A stretch of DNA of 64,000 bases from Ciborinia camelliae (Eukaryota; Ascomycota; Leotiomycetes; Helotiales; Sclerotiniaceae): the NCBI GenBank assembly GCA_025890175.1, contig JANPYM010000012.1:655325-719324 (forward strand), written 5' to 3'. The position numbers were made by a program, and so were the translations under genes. Positions within the stretch are counted from its first letter, which is position 1, and each line of letters opens with the position of its first letter. Below the pieces are notes generated by a model. It had not been told where the DNA came from and did not search any database. It worked only from the letters and a program-made list of their open reading frames with translations. This document shows, piece after piece, positions 30,976-43,650 of this stretch.

Positions 30976-33922
30976 TGTGGACACAACCTGGCCCATTTCT
31001 TGCAAAGTTGGTCATAGACCTCGAAGACTACGTTAATTAGGTACTCCGGATGTGCTCACGAGACAACAAGAAGTGCGCAACTCTCAGGAACAATCTCAAT
31101 ACTACCAGCCCCCACAAAAGCCTCACCAACAGAGACCAAGTTAGCCAACAGCTTTGCCCAGTCGAAAATGGAACATCTTTGGAAGTCCTCAAATCTCTCC
31201 GTGTCCAAGAAAGTGGGGGAATGGAAGTTGGAGGAGTTGGATCTTGGTCGGTTGCAGAGTTGATGTTTTTAGATAGTTTTTGTAGTAATGCATTTTGTTT
31301 CCTGTAGCCGCCCTCGGGCATGCACAATTCGATAGGATTTGGTGAACGACGGACGGTGAACTTGAAGCCCTATGTGTGAGCATTGATGTTTCTTCTGAGA
31401 TGTCTAGTATCGATGATTGGTATGTTCCCCTCGCATTTCCCCAACAGTTAAAACACCTGCTAATCTGTTCTTACAGCTTTTCACATGCCTCTGGGATCTG
31501 ATGGATTGACTTTCCTCGCAACCCTGTCGGAGAATACGAGTGCTAGTTGAATATCATCGATGTCGGGCTTTCATTGGGCTGCTAATCCAAGAGAAAATCC
31601 ACTTTCACGGAACCAACTCACCACCAAAGTCCTAAAGAAGAATCACAAGGTTGAAGATTTCCAAGGAAGGTATGATTTTCCTGTGATCCCTAAAGATCAT
31701 TCCGATGCTGTACTGACGTTGAAACCAGAAGCGTTCTGTGGGATGTTAAATGGGCCCTTCAAACTCTGGAAGGACTACTTCGGGTGACGAGGCTCAGGAT
31801 AATGAAGACAGAGCAAGCCTTTTCTCAGAGAGCTAATATGTTGACGGGAGCTTCTACACTTCTCTTCGATTGACTAATATTTCATCCGCGCTCGCACCCC
31901 TCTGCCATCTGCTCCTCGCATCCCTCTGCCCTCTGGATGCTTGGAGATAGGTGCTCCGATCGAAAGCCTTGTGTGAGATGTTGAAAGCCCCCTTGGAACC
32001 AAGTCAAAGCGGCGGCCCTCGATGGGGAATTGGTCCCCCAAGCGACAGTATTCTGACGAAAGCATTAACATCTCCCCGCCCCCCAAGAAAATCTTCTAGG
32101 AGGAAATCGGGTCTATCCAAGACGGCTCGCCATAGAAGCCCAACTAAGGATTCACACAATAGAAGATTCCCAAAGAAATCGATTTTACCGTCTTCTATCA
32201 GCAGGGCTCCATTGATAAATGGCAAGGTCCCAAGACAAGAGGAATGTCGGCCAAGATTATGACACGATCCAATATGTTCGTTGCCGTTTCTCCTCCCTTG
32301 CCCATCTTGGTCATGAATATTACCAACCTAATCTTAAATTGTACCGATCAAGCGCTTCCGATCGTCTCTCAGAATCCCATGTACTGCAAGAAAATTGAGT
32401 GCCAAGCTCCACATGCCTTTACAGAGCTTTTCCGATTTTCGCTCCAAAAGGTCAATTGCACACACACGATCAAGGTTCCTCGAATTTTTCTCCAGCTCAA
32501 AAGCGACCGAAAAGTCAGTAAACTAGATCATCTAAAGGACAACAAAGACCCTTTTTGATCAATTGGGCAAATCAGCTTGCTTTGCTTGGGCCCGCTGGCT
32601 CCATTATCTCCACCAGTCTGGAAGGGGCAAGTACCAGAATCGAGCAGTGGATGGAGAAGTCTGCCTTGCCTTCTTCAGTGCGGAGAGACTTTTTGGAATC
32701 TCGCTGGGAAGTTTTGGGAAGTGCAAGAGTCAAGGGCAGACGACCCCTCAGGGTCTGCCGCCGCTTCCATAAAAATCGGTTAACTCAGCTGCTCTGCTGG
32801 CGGACTAGCTGTAGTTGAAAGAAGCCAAAGGGCAAAACAAACGCAAAGGGTTGTGCCGTTACTACAATTCATAAGGCGCCCAGGAGGAAGACCTGGGAGA
32901 AAGAAACCGCTCTTTCTGGATTCGAGATGGCTTCTTTCTGGTTGGTGAAAGCAGGCAAAAGCCTATTCACCATCCTCTAAAGCCAAACGAACTTACTGGC
33001 GCACAAAAGGAAATGTTACTTGAACTCGAATGGGCTCAACGAGCATTCATGCAAACCTTTACTATTGCCGTCATCGATAGTCCAATGGCAATCGTCAATG
33101 ATTTCCAACTCTCATTTTCTATGGACCAGTCGACTATCCAGGCAATCTCAACATGATGAGTACTGAAAATCAACTAGCGAATCCTTATAAGTAGTTCATT
33201 CGAGATGAATGTTGACCCATAAATCGCTCTTGAACTTGGAATCCCCCCACCCGTGGAGATTATAAAGGGTTGGCTATTGCTCCGTCGAGATCTGAAATGG
33301 CCGGACGGGTCCGGGTGCCCAACACTACTGATACCGGAATGAGTCCTTTGTTGGGAGAGCTAACCAGAAATGGCACCGTCGTACCAACTGCTGAGGAGGC
33401 TCTGGAAATGAGATTCATGCCGTTTGAAGAATATTGTCTCCAAACCATGCAAGTTCAATTTGGAGTTAGCCCACCGGTTATACCACAAGGTAGCCGCACT
33501 TTCGGATGCAATCCTTATTCCCTTTCGATATTTTACCTTTACCCAGGGCTATGGCAGCTCTGTCGAAGACCTGTAAAGAGAATCGAAAGATTTACGACCT
33601 CCTCGCTTCTTCCCACACCACCTCGACAAGCACAAGGTCTCACCAAGAACCTGTAACGAGAGATATTACTACGTTCAAGAAGCAGCAGCGCTGCACCTGT
33701 TTTTAGAGCCTGCCACTTCGTTGCTCACGTCGAGCCCATTGGCTCAATCAACGCCAAGAATGCGTCTTGAATGCAAACACACCGACCGAGATAGAAGCAG
33801 AAGACTACAAAAGGTAGATGCAGGATCGGAGGTCTATCCTCGACCAGAGCACTTTTGCTGACATGGACTCAATACCAAGCTGAGCTTGAGGGTTGAAATG
33901 ACGCTTATATTTTGCAAACTAT

Positions 33923-34008
33923 AACGCATGGCTGCCTGTGAAGATAATCGAAAAATGCAGGAGCTTTGTGCTCCTGCTCTTTTCATCTTCACAGGCAGCC
34001 ATACGTTG
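33923..34008. ncRNA. Long near-perfect hairpin (possible small-RNA precursor or fold-back element)
   Basis: Arm ATGGCTGCCTGTGAAGAT (33928-33945) is perfectly complementary to 33985-34002, with AACG/CGTT pairing outside. Inside, GCAGGAGC (33957-33964) and GCTCCTGC (33970-33977) close a five-base loop, leaving one internal loop. A transcript would form an 80-nt stem of the size processed into milRNAs in filamentous fungi. Transcription is not shown; a tiny fold-back transposon is the alternative. Confidence 0.4.
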
Positions 34009-34059
34009 TAGTTGCATCTCTTCATAGGGGCGGTCTTTGGGACTAATCCCCCCCAGCTC

Positions 34060-35500
34060 AACACACCAAGCCATCGAGCAAAACGCCTCTGTTGCTGTTG
34101 AACTCCCGCCGAATAAGAACGCTGGCCAAAAGAAGGGAGAAATATCCACAAAAAGACCAGGTCATATTGCTGGGATTAACCTTCGAAATTTGATGGGTGG
34201 TTTTCTGCCTCGGCCCCTGCCTGGTGAATGCCATGTAGCTGGTTACGTGATGACCTCTTCTATAAGGTGGTGATCTCTCGAAGAGGATCCTTTCCTGTTC
34301 AGCATAGTTCTTTTATCTGATTGCTGATACATGAAGCTATTCCCACATGTTGACGTGACGCGTGTGAGAGGGGGGTGGAGGGGGGGTTGTGAAGTCGCTT
34401 GCGGACTCGATCTTTGGGCACCTCCAAGGTATTGGAGAGATCATGGTGGTGCGGTTGGAGATGGAAGTGATGTGGTGGATAAGAGAGAGGAGCTCCCAGA
34501 GGATGAGTTAGGTCATGGGTATGGTAGCTCTGCTACCAGCAGTGGGAATTGACACTCTATCGACTCCTAATCATGGTGGTGCCGGTGATGTTTGATAATG
34601 GTGGTATGGTGTAGTTGAGGTCACCGAGATGACTTTGTTCTCAGGATCGAAATAACTCAAATATTTGATTAATAAACTGAGTGAGAAGTTGTTGGTGATG
34701 TGCATGTGATTTTTCTGATCTGGTTTTGGGTGAAGAGGCGGTTTTCGCAGAGCCCCCAAATCTGTGAGTATGAGGTTGTAGTGCCATTTGTTTCTCTCTC
34801 TAAGGATAAAGTCTTGTTAACTCGAGGTTCAAGGGGCACGTTCGATATTTGCAGATCACTTGATGTGATAAGTTATGACGTGTTTTAGGTTGACCAGATC
34901 CAAAAGTATGACTTCTGCTTCATGCTTCCAATTTTTTGACGGCAGTGACCTTCCAGATGCCATATTGGAGTTTCTTTTGCAGCCCTGGATTTAGAATTTT
35001 TGTATTGTGATACTGCGTGTGGAGGAGTGTCGAAATAGGAAGAGAATTCCGGTAAACGTTATCCCGAAACCGCAGCTTGTAGTATAGGAAGTGACTCGAA
35101 GGTGTAGTGAACTACAGAACAAAGGTTAGCATTTGTTTGATCGACAAGACCAAACCCCAGAAAAGCCCTCGTAATAATACCATAGAAAGAAGTTATTCCG
35201 AGGTGTATGTTGTACAAGAAGAGAACGAAGACTGCGGTCGCCGGTTGGAGGAGGTCGTAGTCGAATGCGGGGTAAGTGAGAAACTTCATTGCGGGGAGAG
35301 ACGGTGGAGCGTTGTGAGATTGAAACCCGAGGAGGTAGATATAAGAGGACGGTAAGATTTCGATGGGGAGATTAATATGGAAAGGGAGGAAGACAAGGTT
35401 GTGTTGAGTTAGAAAGAAGATGAGCGGGCGGAGCCACGGGGAAATAGAATATTTGCGGAAGAGAAGATGAGAGAAAGAACAACTTGAGGGAATAGGAAAG
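34060..35500. other. Gene-free DNA
   Basis: No recognisable coding or RNA gene. Short G-rich stretches (about 34368-34386) and frames below 85 codons only. Confidence 0.45.
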
Positions 35501-35529
35501 GCAAAAGAAGCTGGTTTGGAGTATTGAAG

Positions 35530-36090
35530 AACAAGAAAAGGTTGGGGAGCTAGAACGAAAGAGGTAATACATTGTTGAGCAGAAACATAATAGTCTAAGG
35601 GGAAACAATGTGTTCAAGAAGCGGGGTAAGAGGAAAGCAAGGAAAAGGAAGGAAGAGAAGAAGATCGAGTGTCAGATAATAAGAAGGTTGAAGGACTAGA
35701 ACTAAAGTGAGGGGAAGGTACTGTTGAGCCGAAACATAATAGTCTAAGGGAAAACAACCGTATTCAAAAAGCGGGGTAAAACGAAGGCAAGGCAAGTGAA
35801 GGCAAGGAAAGGCGAGGGAAGTGAAGGCAAGGGAAGGCAAGAAAGACAAGATCGAGCGTAGAAGATAATAAAAAGGTTTGAAGAACTAGAACGAAAGAGG
35901 TAATACATTGTTGTTCAGCAGAGATGAAATATCCTGGGAGAAAACAATGTATTCAAGAAGCGGGGTAAAAGAAAAGGAAAGCAAGGCAAGGCAAGGCAAG
36001 GCAAGACAAGGCAAAAAAAAGAAAAAGATGAAGTGTCGAAGATGATACCAAGAAAGTAGAAGGATTAAAACGAAAGAGAAAAAGAGAATG
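35530..36090. repeat. Tandem repeat, unit about 180 bp, three copies and a partial fourth
   Basis: Copies start near 35550, 35697 and 35887 with AACTAGAACGAAAGAGGTAATACATTGTTGAGCAGAAACATAATAGTC-type sequence (written here only in part), continue with ACAATGTATTCAAGAAGCGGGGTAA, then a purine tract of AAGGCAAGG repeats and GATCGAGTGTC. A partial copy follows at 36062, and AGAAGCGGGGTAGG recurs at 36606. The AGGCAAGG sub-repeats vary in number between copies. Confidence 0.8.
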
Positions 36091-37903
36091 TCAAATATCC
36101 CACCACCCATCTGCTCACCCACACCAACCAACAAGGTATAAGTCTGCTGCTTCGTCATCACAATTTTAATATACCTATCTCTTACACTATGTTCTGAACT
36201 CCATTATCTTTCCTTCAAAAAATGCAGTATTCAGCTCCGCTCATGATGAAAGAAAAGGGGGAGGGGGCGGGATGTCCACTCACACTTACATAAAGGGGCC
36301 AACCGAACCAACCATTTCTCAACCCATTCAAGTTCTCAATATGAATTCCTGTATACAAGACTCTGCAAGTAGCTTGAAGAAGAATACTAAATAACCATCT
36401 ATCTCTACTTATAAAACTTTCTCGCGAAAGCAAGTACTCAGAAGAACAATCTCCATAGAATTCAAAAACTTCCCAAATATCTCTACTTTTGAGCCCTGGG
36501 CAAATGAGAATGGAAATCTTTGAATTAATGGCATTAAATCGCCAACGGAGTATTGTAATTATCGCAAATCCTTTAGCAAGAAGCAAATAAAAAACTACTT
36601 TTAGAAGAAGCGGGGTAGGTAGAAGAAAATAAGAAAAGGGAGTCCAGAAACCGTTCCAATATTAAAGAGTGTCAAATACCCTACCCTCCTAAGTATAGCA
36701 TCTCCAGATATATTCTATTCCCGACATCAAATTTCCTATTAATTAGATATACGAGACTGCATTCATCTTCATCTTCATCTTTATCTTAAAAGATTAAAAA
36801 AAAGAGGGGGGGACCAGCCATCTATATAAAGGGGCTATTATTATATAGCTATCTATAGCCGAAATTCCTTCTTTATCAATAATTTCGCAACCCATTCATT
36901 AAATCTGCACATAAAGCTATAGCAGAACACATAACGTACTGATTATACTATTTTAACCCCCCTTCCCCTCCAATCTACTCCACCTAAAAAAGACCAAGTA
37001 ATCTACTCATCCGCCCCTCACTCAAGCCTCCCAAGAAGATATTTCCATATACATACCAAATCTGCAGACGAATCAACGATAGACATATTTAACACTCACC
37101 ACCCACCACTCAAACCCCACCATAACCGCTACCGCCACCGCCACCGTGACCATTACAGATCCTACCCACCCATCCTATCCGCCCATCCAATTCAGTCCTT
37201 CCCTTCCTCCAAGATGACCTACCTATAGGTAAGCGAACATATTCTTGAATAGAGCAACAATGAAGTACCTAGATAATAAATCTTACCAACTCCGTACGCA
37301 ACCCCAACCCCAACACTCAAAATCAAAACCAAAACCAAAACCAATTCTCCAAAATCAAAACCAACTCTCCATAAACCCAACAAAACCAATAACAAAGACA
37401 AAAACCAATCAATTAATCACAGACCCCAGACCCCAGGCCCCAGACCCCCACTTCACGTAGCGGACGGTATTCACGATATCAAGTGTTACAACTAGAAACT
37501 AGACGTGAGAAAATCTACACATCACATCATGATGACTTCCATCTCGGGCTCGACCGACCGACATACGAGTGAAAGAGAAAAAACATGCCAATGAGCCTAT
37601 ATAGGTAGGTATGATATGAAATTTCGCTGTCTACGCGCTAGAAATTCCATCCATTCATTCGTAGTATGGATGAACCATAATTCCAACCCATCGCAAAAGA
37701 AAGTCATAGGACTCCGAATCCCATCCCATGGATCAGATCGTGATACTCCCATGACCCACGATCAATCATCGTCACGCTAACGCCCCGGGTAAAACAAATG
37801 CTGCCTAAACAAGCTGGTATCTTATACAAAGCCTTTATACCTACCTTCCATAAAGAAATTATCAACCCTCCAAAGAACACCCGTGTAACCATCTCACCAA
37901 AGC
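36090..37903. other. Gene-free DNA downstream of CRT10
   Basis: Contains further AGAAGCGGGGTA words, a CCACCG(CCACCGCCACC) run near 37130-37147 and an AAAACCAAAACCAAAACC tract at about 37325-37345. No coding region recognised. The part near 37.9 kb is probably the CRT10 3' UTR. Confidence 0.45.
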
Positions 37904-40602
37904 TCAAAAAACAAGCAAATCATCATTTTCGTCCCTACTCAACTCATACGTCCAAATCGTTTGATCATAACTATGCATAATGAGCCTCCACTTCTTCGGA
38001 CTTTCTCCGGCATTTAATTCGATTCCAGGACCTCTCTGTATGGGGGACACAGCCAATCCAAGGAGAGGGGGCTTCGGTCCGTCATAACCAATGAGATAAT
38101 TTTCACCATATTTCCGAGGTGGAAGGAGAGCTTCAATACGGAAGGTAGGAACGGGAATATCGCTGGAATTGATGTCCACTTTCGTAAGCGTCAGCAGAGC
38201 CGCTTGACCATTCTGAGAAGCAACAACAACAAGTGACAATTCAGGAATTAGTGCCATCATGTTAATTCTAGCAATTTCACGGAAACTTTGACCAAAAGCC
38301 CTCGGTGTTCCTTGACGAAAAAAGCCTTTCGAGCATACCGCTGGAGGAATGTGGTTGAATGAAGGCACAAGTTCAATGCTGTCCTCCCAAGTTCGAAGGA
38401 TGGTGGAACCATCACTGAGCATGGGGAAAAGGGCGTCGTCACGACGAGAATTGAGGACCAGGGACTCTACTTTTTTCATAAAACGGTTAGGGCGGCTGGG
38501 CCGTACAGAACGTCTTGATCTTTTCAGTTGGTTATTTTGCTCCGAATGATCTTTCCTGAAATAAGATAACCCCCCTAACTGATTGGGTGGTGAGTCGCTG
38601 CGAAAGTATTCCTCTTCTTCCAGTTCATCACTACTTTCAGAATTTGTGATCCTCGTCGCATATGTATGCCGGATATACTCGAAGGGAATGCGATCAGCCA
38701 AAGTAGCATCCCTGTCCATCCTGTCCATAAAATCGTATGGGCGGCCTTGACTCCAATCGTTATTAAACATTTCATCTATTTCATCAACAATCAGTCGCCT
38801 CTCGAAATGGTTGGGGTTATAACCGTCGTGTAGATGATAGCGGTGTTCCCGATCCACGGCCTCATTTATGAGCTGATTCAATTCATCACCATCAAGCTCA
38901 ACACCATCAACTTCGAAATTGTCTGGCATTGGTGGGTTTCCAGATTGTTCACTCGAATCTTGCAAAATTCGAGGGAAAAGCTCAACGCGCCTCATGCTGG
39001 AAGTAATGTTCAAACAACGTGAAGAACCCGGCCTATTGTGCACGGAATCATCCCAAACGGATTTTAGATCCTCCATGCCTAAAGCATCTTGAAAATTTGG
39101 GGAATGTCTAAAATATCGCATTGGTATAGTCATGACCCCCCAGCCCCTACGTTTTGTTAGAAAACATAATTTGATTATCAGAGGATTTACTGACATCTGA
39201 GGATTCTCCGCTGCTCCTCGGGTGCGAAGAGGCATCCCAATCAACTTGTTGTTCTTATGCCATATTCCCAACAAAAACATATTGCCTAAGATATCAGTTG
39301 CAATGATTGATTCGGCAAAGCCTTTTTTATCATCTGCAAAAGCAATGGCAGGAATATTGTGACTAGGACCGTCAGGTTTAATAATTATTCTAAAGTTTCG
39401 GGAACATGGTTGGTTATTACTTCGAGGCTCGTTTGCCGATATTCTCAAAGGAAATAAACTGTTTGCAAAAGATCCATCGCTCTTATACACAAAATGTCTT
39501 GAATGACATCCCTGGTTGGGGAAGGATTTCAGTGCCATGCCGCCAAGTCGAGCAAACTGCTCTAAGAGAGGGTCGAAGACAGTGTCTACCACAGCGCAAT
39601 TGCAAGGCTCATCGCCAGGCTTGTTTCTATTAGTACCATGAACAAAGACAGTAACCTCGTGTCTGTTAGAGCTAACCGCAATAAGGCGCGAGTTTTGATG
39701 AATGGCAAGGCCCCAAGCACTGATTCCGACGTTCTCTAGAAAAAACCTGAGACAAATAAGAATCAAAGCACATACAAACATGTAATTACTCACGGAGTTG
39801 TGCTGCCAATAGGAATTGACGATGCTGTACTCTCCACTGCTTGTTGAATTTCTTCTGCTAAAAGGTCCGTATAGTATGCCGCTACATCTCCATCATCGGC
39901 GCAGAACAATAATATCTCCTTGTCACCCAGGTTGCCAATCATCAAATTATTAACGGCGTGCGGGCGGCTTATATCCAAATGTCCATCACCGGCGTCCTTC
40001 GACTTTGGCAATCGAAGAATCAAGTCTGGCACACCGGGCAAAATTTGCTTCAGTGTTCGAGGCCTTGTAACGTGTATCGTATCCATATATGCCGCGAAGT
40101 ACATCTGCGATTACATGAGTACTGTGATTCGGTGAAGGGTATCAGAGAAACACACATTGTACTTCTGCGATAAAGCTACCAGGTTCATTCTCCAGAATGC
40201 AGGACGTGGCGCTCCATACAAACAAGTTGTCTTAGCATCGCTCGGGAGCTCGTGGATAGAGGTCTGAGTATCTAGGACATCTTCTGGAATACTGGTTTCT
40301 GAGAACTATAACACGTAAGTATGATCTAGAAGCAGACATATGAAAGCGCCAGCAAGACATGACAAGTTGTCTTCCTCGTTGATGTGCAATTTTTAATATT
40401 TGATCAACTTCACTTAAGTGACCAGATTAACTCGACTCGAGCCTGAATTCGCATGACAATAGACAATGTGAAACTCTTGCAGCTGCAATAACACTTTTCT
40501 GAATTAAGAGAGGGATGGTTAAGCACCTACTCTTTGTTTGGGTGTTTGGACAGTATAATTTATAATATCAATAGGTGGAACCGCTCCAGAATGTTCCGCC
40601 AT
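37904..40602 (-). CDS. CRT10: CRT10-family protein
   Basis: Yeast Crt10 is a regulator of ribonucleotide-reductase gene transcription; filamentous homologues are uncharacterised. The model has exons 40602-40531, 40305-40156, 40104-39794 and 39746-37904 with introns of 225, 51 and 47 nt, all in phase, giving 791 residues. Recognition rests on the family blocks ENVGISAWGLAIHQNSRLIAV, NIPAIAFADD, RGWGVMTIPMR and, at the end, LLVV-like AGSQNGQAALLTL and GESPKKWRLIMHSYDQTIWTYE (quoted in part). Short WD-like hydrophobic repeats suggest a beta-propeller, with a variable acidic insert (about residues 450-600). The first intron is unusually long, so exon 1 is the least certain part. It diverges from the 2EXR gene. 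Confidence 0.82.
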
Positions 40603-42114
40603 CTTGTGTCAATGCAACCATTTGATTTCTTGAGTATTAATGATATTTATATTCATAAAATCAAATATTTGATGAATAAATCTGTGATGATGTCGGGTGT
40701 TGATGTGATGTGATGGGGAAGGGAGGTGAGAGGTTTAAACAACAGGAATTCTAATAATGGGAAAGAAGCTTGAGCACGGACCATCGGGCTACAGTATTAT
40801 AAATTAAAGTGCTGCAAGGCTACGACTTATAATGAGGGGCAGCTTCCGTCTCTCCTCATTTTGCCACCCAAACAAATCAATGATGACATCAAAAATATGG
40901 ATCCTACAAAGGTACAAAAATAACATCTACTTTCACTTCATCACCACCCTCATCCTTAGATATTATTATATCATACCCAATTATAAATCATAACCTATAC
41001 CTATCCCTAGTACTTAAGCAGGTAGTAATTAATATCAATATACATAGGTATCTATCTATGAATAAAATAAAGCGCGTCTTAAATAACTATCTACCAACTT
41101 ATAATAGATATCTACCTAGGTACTCGAAATTCAATTCGAAAATTCCAAGGTGATCTAGATTATATATTTCGTTTTGATTCTCTTATTTAAACCTTTCCTT
41201 ACCTTGGTCCTAGTCCGCCTTTATATCTTACATTCTATATCCTCATTCTATATCCCCATCCAATCCCACAAACCAATCCCATCCAATCCAAAACAAGCAA
41301 AGACCACCTGGATCTACCAGCAAACAAGAAATAAAACAATACATATCGAAGATCCCTACCTAGTAGGTAGGTACCTATAACCCCATCCAACATATAAACT
41401 TCAAAACCTAATAAAGATAAAAACCATCTCTAGCTACCTACCTAGATACCCGTGGACTTCAATAAAGATACCTACCTACCTACCTACCCATATATCTCAA
41501 GGTCGAGGTCCCCGGCCGTCTAAGGTGAACCTAGACCTTCCATTTCGGGATACCTACAGATGAGGTCCGGGCCAGGAGGTTAGGTAGTTAGATACCTATC
41601 CAGAGCAGTCTGAATTTATAGATACCTCCAGCGATGTATATAATCAAAGCCAAAGGAAAATGGGTTGTAGATCTGATTATTTATATCTTTGAATGGATGA
41701 ATAAATGAACGAAGATAGGTAAATAAACAAGACCTCGAATAGAACGAGCCCAGAATTGAGCCTTCGAAAGTTCGAAACGACGAAATCCACATATAGTGGT
41801 GGTGCGGTGCGATGCAAGTGAATAAAATATGACGAGAATCCGATAGTGAACCAGAGGCCATGGTACCTATCTAGGTAGTGATAGGTGGACAGAGTCAGTC
41901 CATTTTACATGCCAAGAATAGGTAGGTATCAATCAGGTCATACCATACCAGACCATACCATACCATACCTAGGTCCGGGTACTTATATATTATCTAAAGA
42001 ATTCTCCCGACGAAGTAAAGATTCTTTCTCTGTCAAACAAGCACCTCAGGATCCATCCACCTATTGCAACTCTCAAGTTTTGGCGAATCTTCCAACGTCA
42101 AGTGGGGTATCAAG
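40603..42114. promoter_or_regulatory. Divergent CRT10/2EXR intergenic region with TACC runs
   Basis: 1.5 kb between divergent genes. It has many TACCTACC and TAGGTAGG words (for example 41461-41487) and imperfect ATACCATACC reiterations at 41941-41970. Promoter function for both genes is inferred from layout. Confidence 0.45.
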
Positions 42115-43116
42115 ATGCGGACGATCCCAAGCATTTGTACGTTAGTTTCCGATATAGTATCTTCGGAATATACACTGATATCCAGGTAATTAGTGGAAGT
42201 CAGGCCTTTGCACTGCCGAAAGTGTTCGAAACGACGGCAGTCAGCCAAGGGGGGAAAGCATACTCTGAAGATCAAATCGACGACGACGGATATCAATCAC
42301 CAAAAACAGACCGATGCTCCCGCCTACACCACTTTCACCCTGTTTCCCAATCTTCCTCTCGAGCTACAACGCAAGATATGGGAATTTGCAATCCCGGATG
42401 GTCGCATAATCGAAATCCATTCTCAAGACGAGAATCGAATGCAGAGATTCGTAGCTATGTTCTCTGTAAGATTCGTTCGTTATTGTCGCCGTCTCAAATA
42501 TCATATCCCGACAACCCCTATCCAGACAGGCCTTTTTCATACATGTCGCGAATCTCGAAATGCAATTATGAGAATCCGCAGTTTGCATACATTCTTTGGT
42601 CGACTCTTCTACATTAATGAAGATGCGGACCTTCTGTGGATTAGCGGTGATTTAGTTATCAAATTGTATTCGATGCGAAATACCTCCATTGGTAATCCTT
42701 TGTTAGACGCAGGAGTGTGGTCGCAAAATACAAATGTTGTTCGCTATTTTGCCATCGACTACTACACCAATAGTGTTTTTTATGACCAGACAGGATCGTT
42801 ATCAGTGAAGCCCTGGTGGTATTCGTTCATATGGACCAGTTATCTGTTGACCAGGTTCACATTGGAGAGAATTTACTTGGTATACACCAATCAAGATCAG
42901 CAACAAGAAGTTGAAGAGGCAGCAAAGTTAATATTTGACTGCGGAAAAGACATCATGGCGATTTATGGCCAGCCAATACCACCCCACTATAGGCTTCTAT
43001 TCGGATCATGGCTTGATTACCATCAGAGCGCCAAACTGAGGAGAGAACAAGGTCTAGAATTAAACATGCCAACCGTCGAAGCGATCCTAGACACGGAGCT
43101 TAGAAAACGATATTGA
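42115..43116 (+). CDS. 2EXR-domain protein of unknown function
   Basis: The domain core FTLFPNLPLELQRKIWEFA followed by FHTCRESR is the signature of the fungal 2EXR family, which is expanded in Leotiomycetes and whose function is unknown. The long open frame lacks a good ATG before the domain; joining ATG 42115 (MRTIPSIF) through a 57-nt intron 42137-42193 (GTACGT donor, TAG acceptor) supplies one in frame and gives 314 residues. An N-terminal basic CRKCSKRRQ stretch precedes the domain. The C-terminal half has many aromatic residues as usual for the family. Confidence 0.75.
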
Positions 43117-43650
43117 AACCCAGCACACCAAACCAAACACCGACAAGCTCAATCATTTCAGCAACCGCAACCGCAAAGAGGGAAAACAATTGACGGATAC
43201 CGAGACGGCTTCAGGAGCGATGCATTGCCAAGTTTCATCTTCTCGGCAGGACCTAGATAGAATGAATGAGAATGAGAAGAAGAGATGACTTACGATCCAT
43301 ACATAAACGATGCTTATTCTTTATCGAGGTAGGAAATGTGTGCTGGTACGTGAATACAATGAATTCTCTTGGGATTGAAAATGATGCATGGAAATATCGA
43401 GGCGAAAGATGAAAGATGAAATATGGAGATGTGAACGAGTAGGAGGAGTAGATACGAAAAGAAAAGAGAACAGCGGAGGGAAAAAGACAAACGAAGCTAA
43501 CAGATGGCACTAACCCAATACCTCCAAGCCCGCCCAGCACGGCCGCAGACCTCCCAGATACAACCGCCAACATCAGCATTGACATGAATTAATGGTATAT
43601 AAAATAAAAGTTAATGTTCTACAATAAAAATAGGTATCTTTCATCAATCT
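43117..43650. other. Convergent 3' intergenic region
   Basis: Lies between the stops of the 2EXR and G-patch genes. A 110-codon minus-strand frame (43253-43585) starts with a hydrophobic stretch but has no recognisable domain and is not annotated. Confidence 0.45.

Larger units (their letters stand above)
30435..33900. other. Relic region without an identifiable gene
   Basis: Open frames of 60-130 codons appear (for example 31560-31787, 31951-32262, 33270-33656) but begin mostly at non-ATG codons, overlap one another in different frames and show no known motif. Together with the repeats and hairpins this fits old, fragmented transposons or dead genes. I could not identify any reverse transcriptase, integrase or transposase motif. 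Confidence 0.5.

Noticed and set aside
36215..36586. 123-codon minus-strand frame
   Set aside because: Starts at TTG, only a late ATG is available, no motif, lies in AT-rich relic DNA.
43253..43585. 110-codon minus-strand frame with hydrophobic start, possible secreted protein
   Set aside because: No cleavage-site pattern, odd composition after residue 40, overlaps probable 3' UTRs of two convergent genes.
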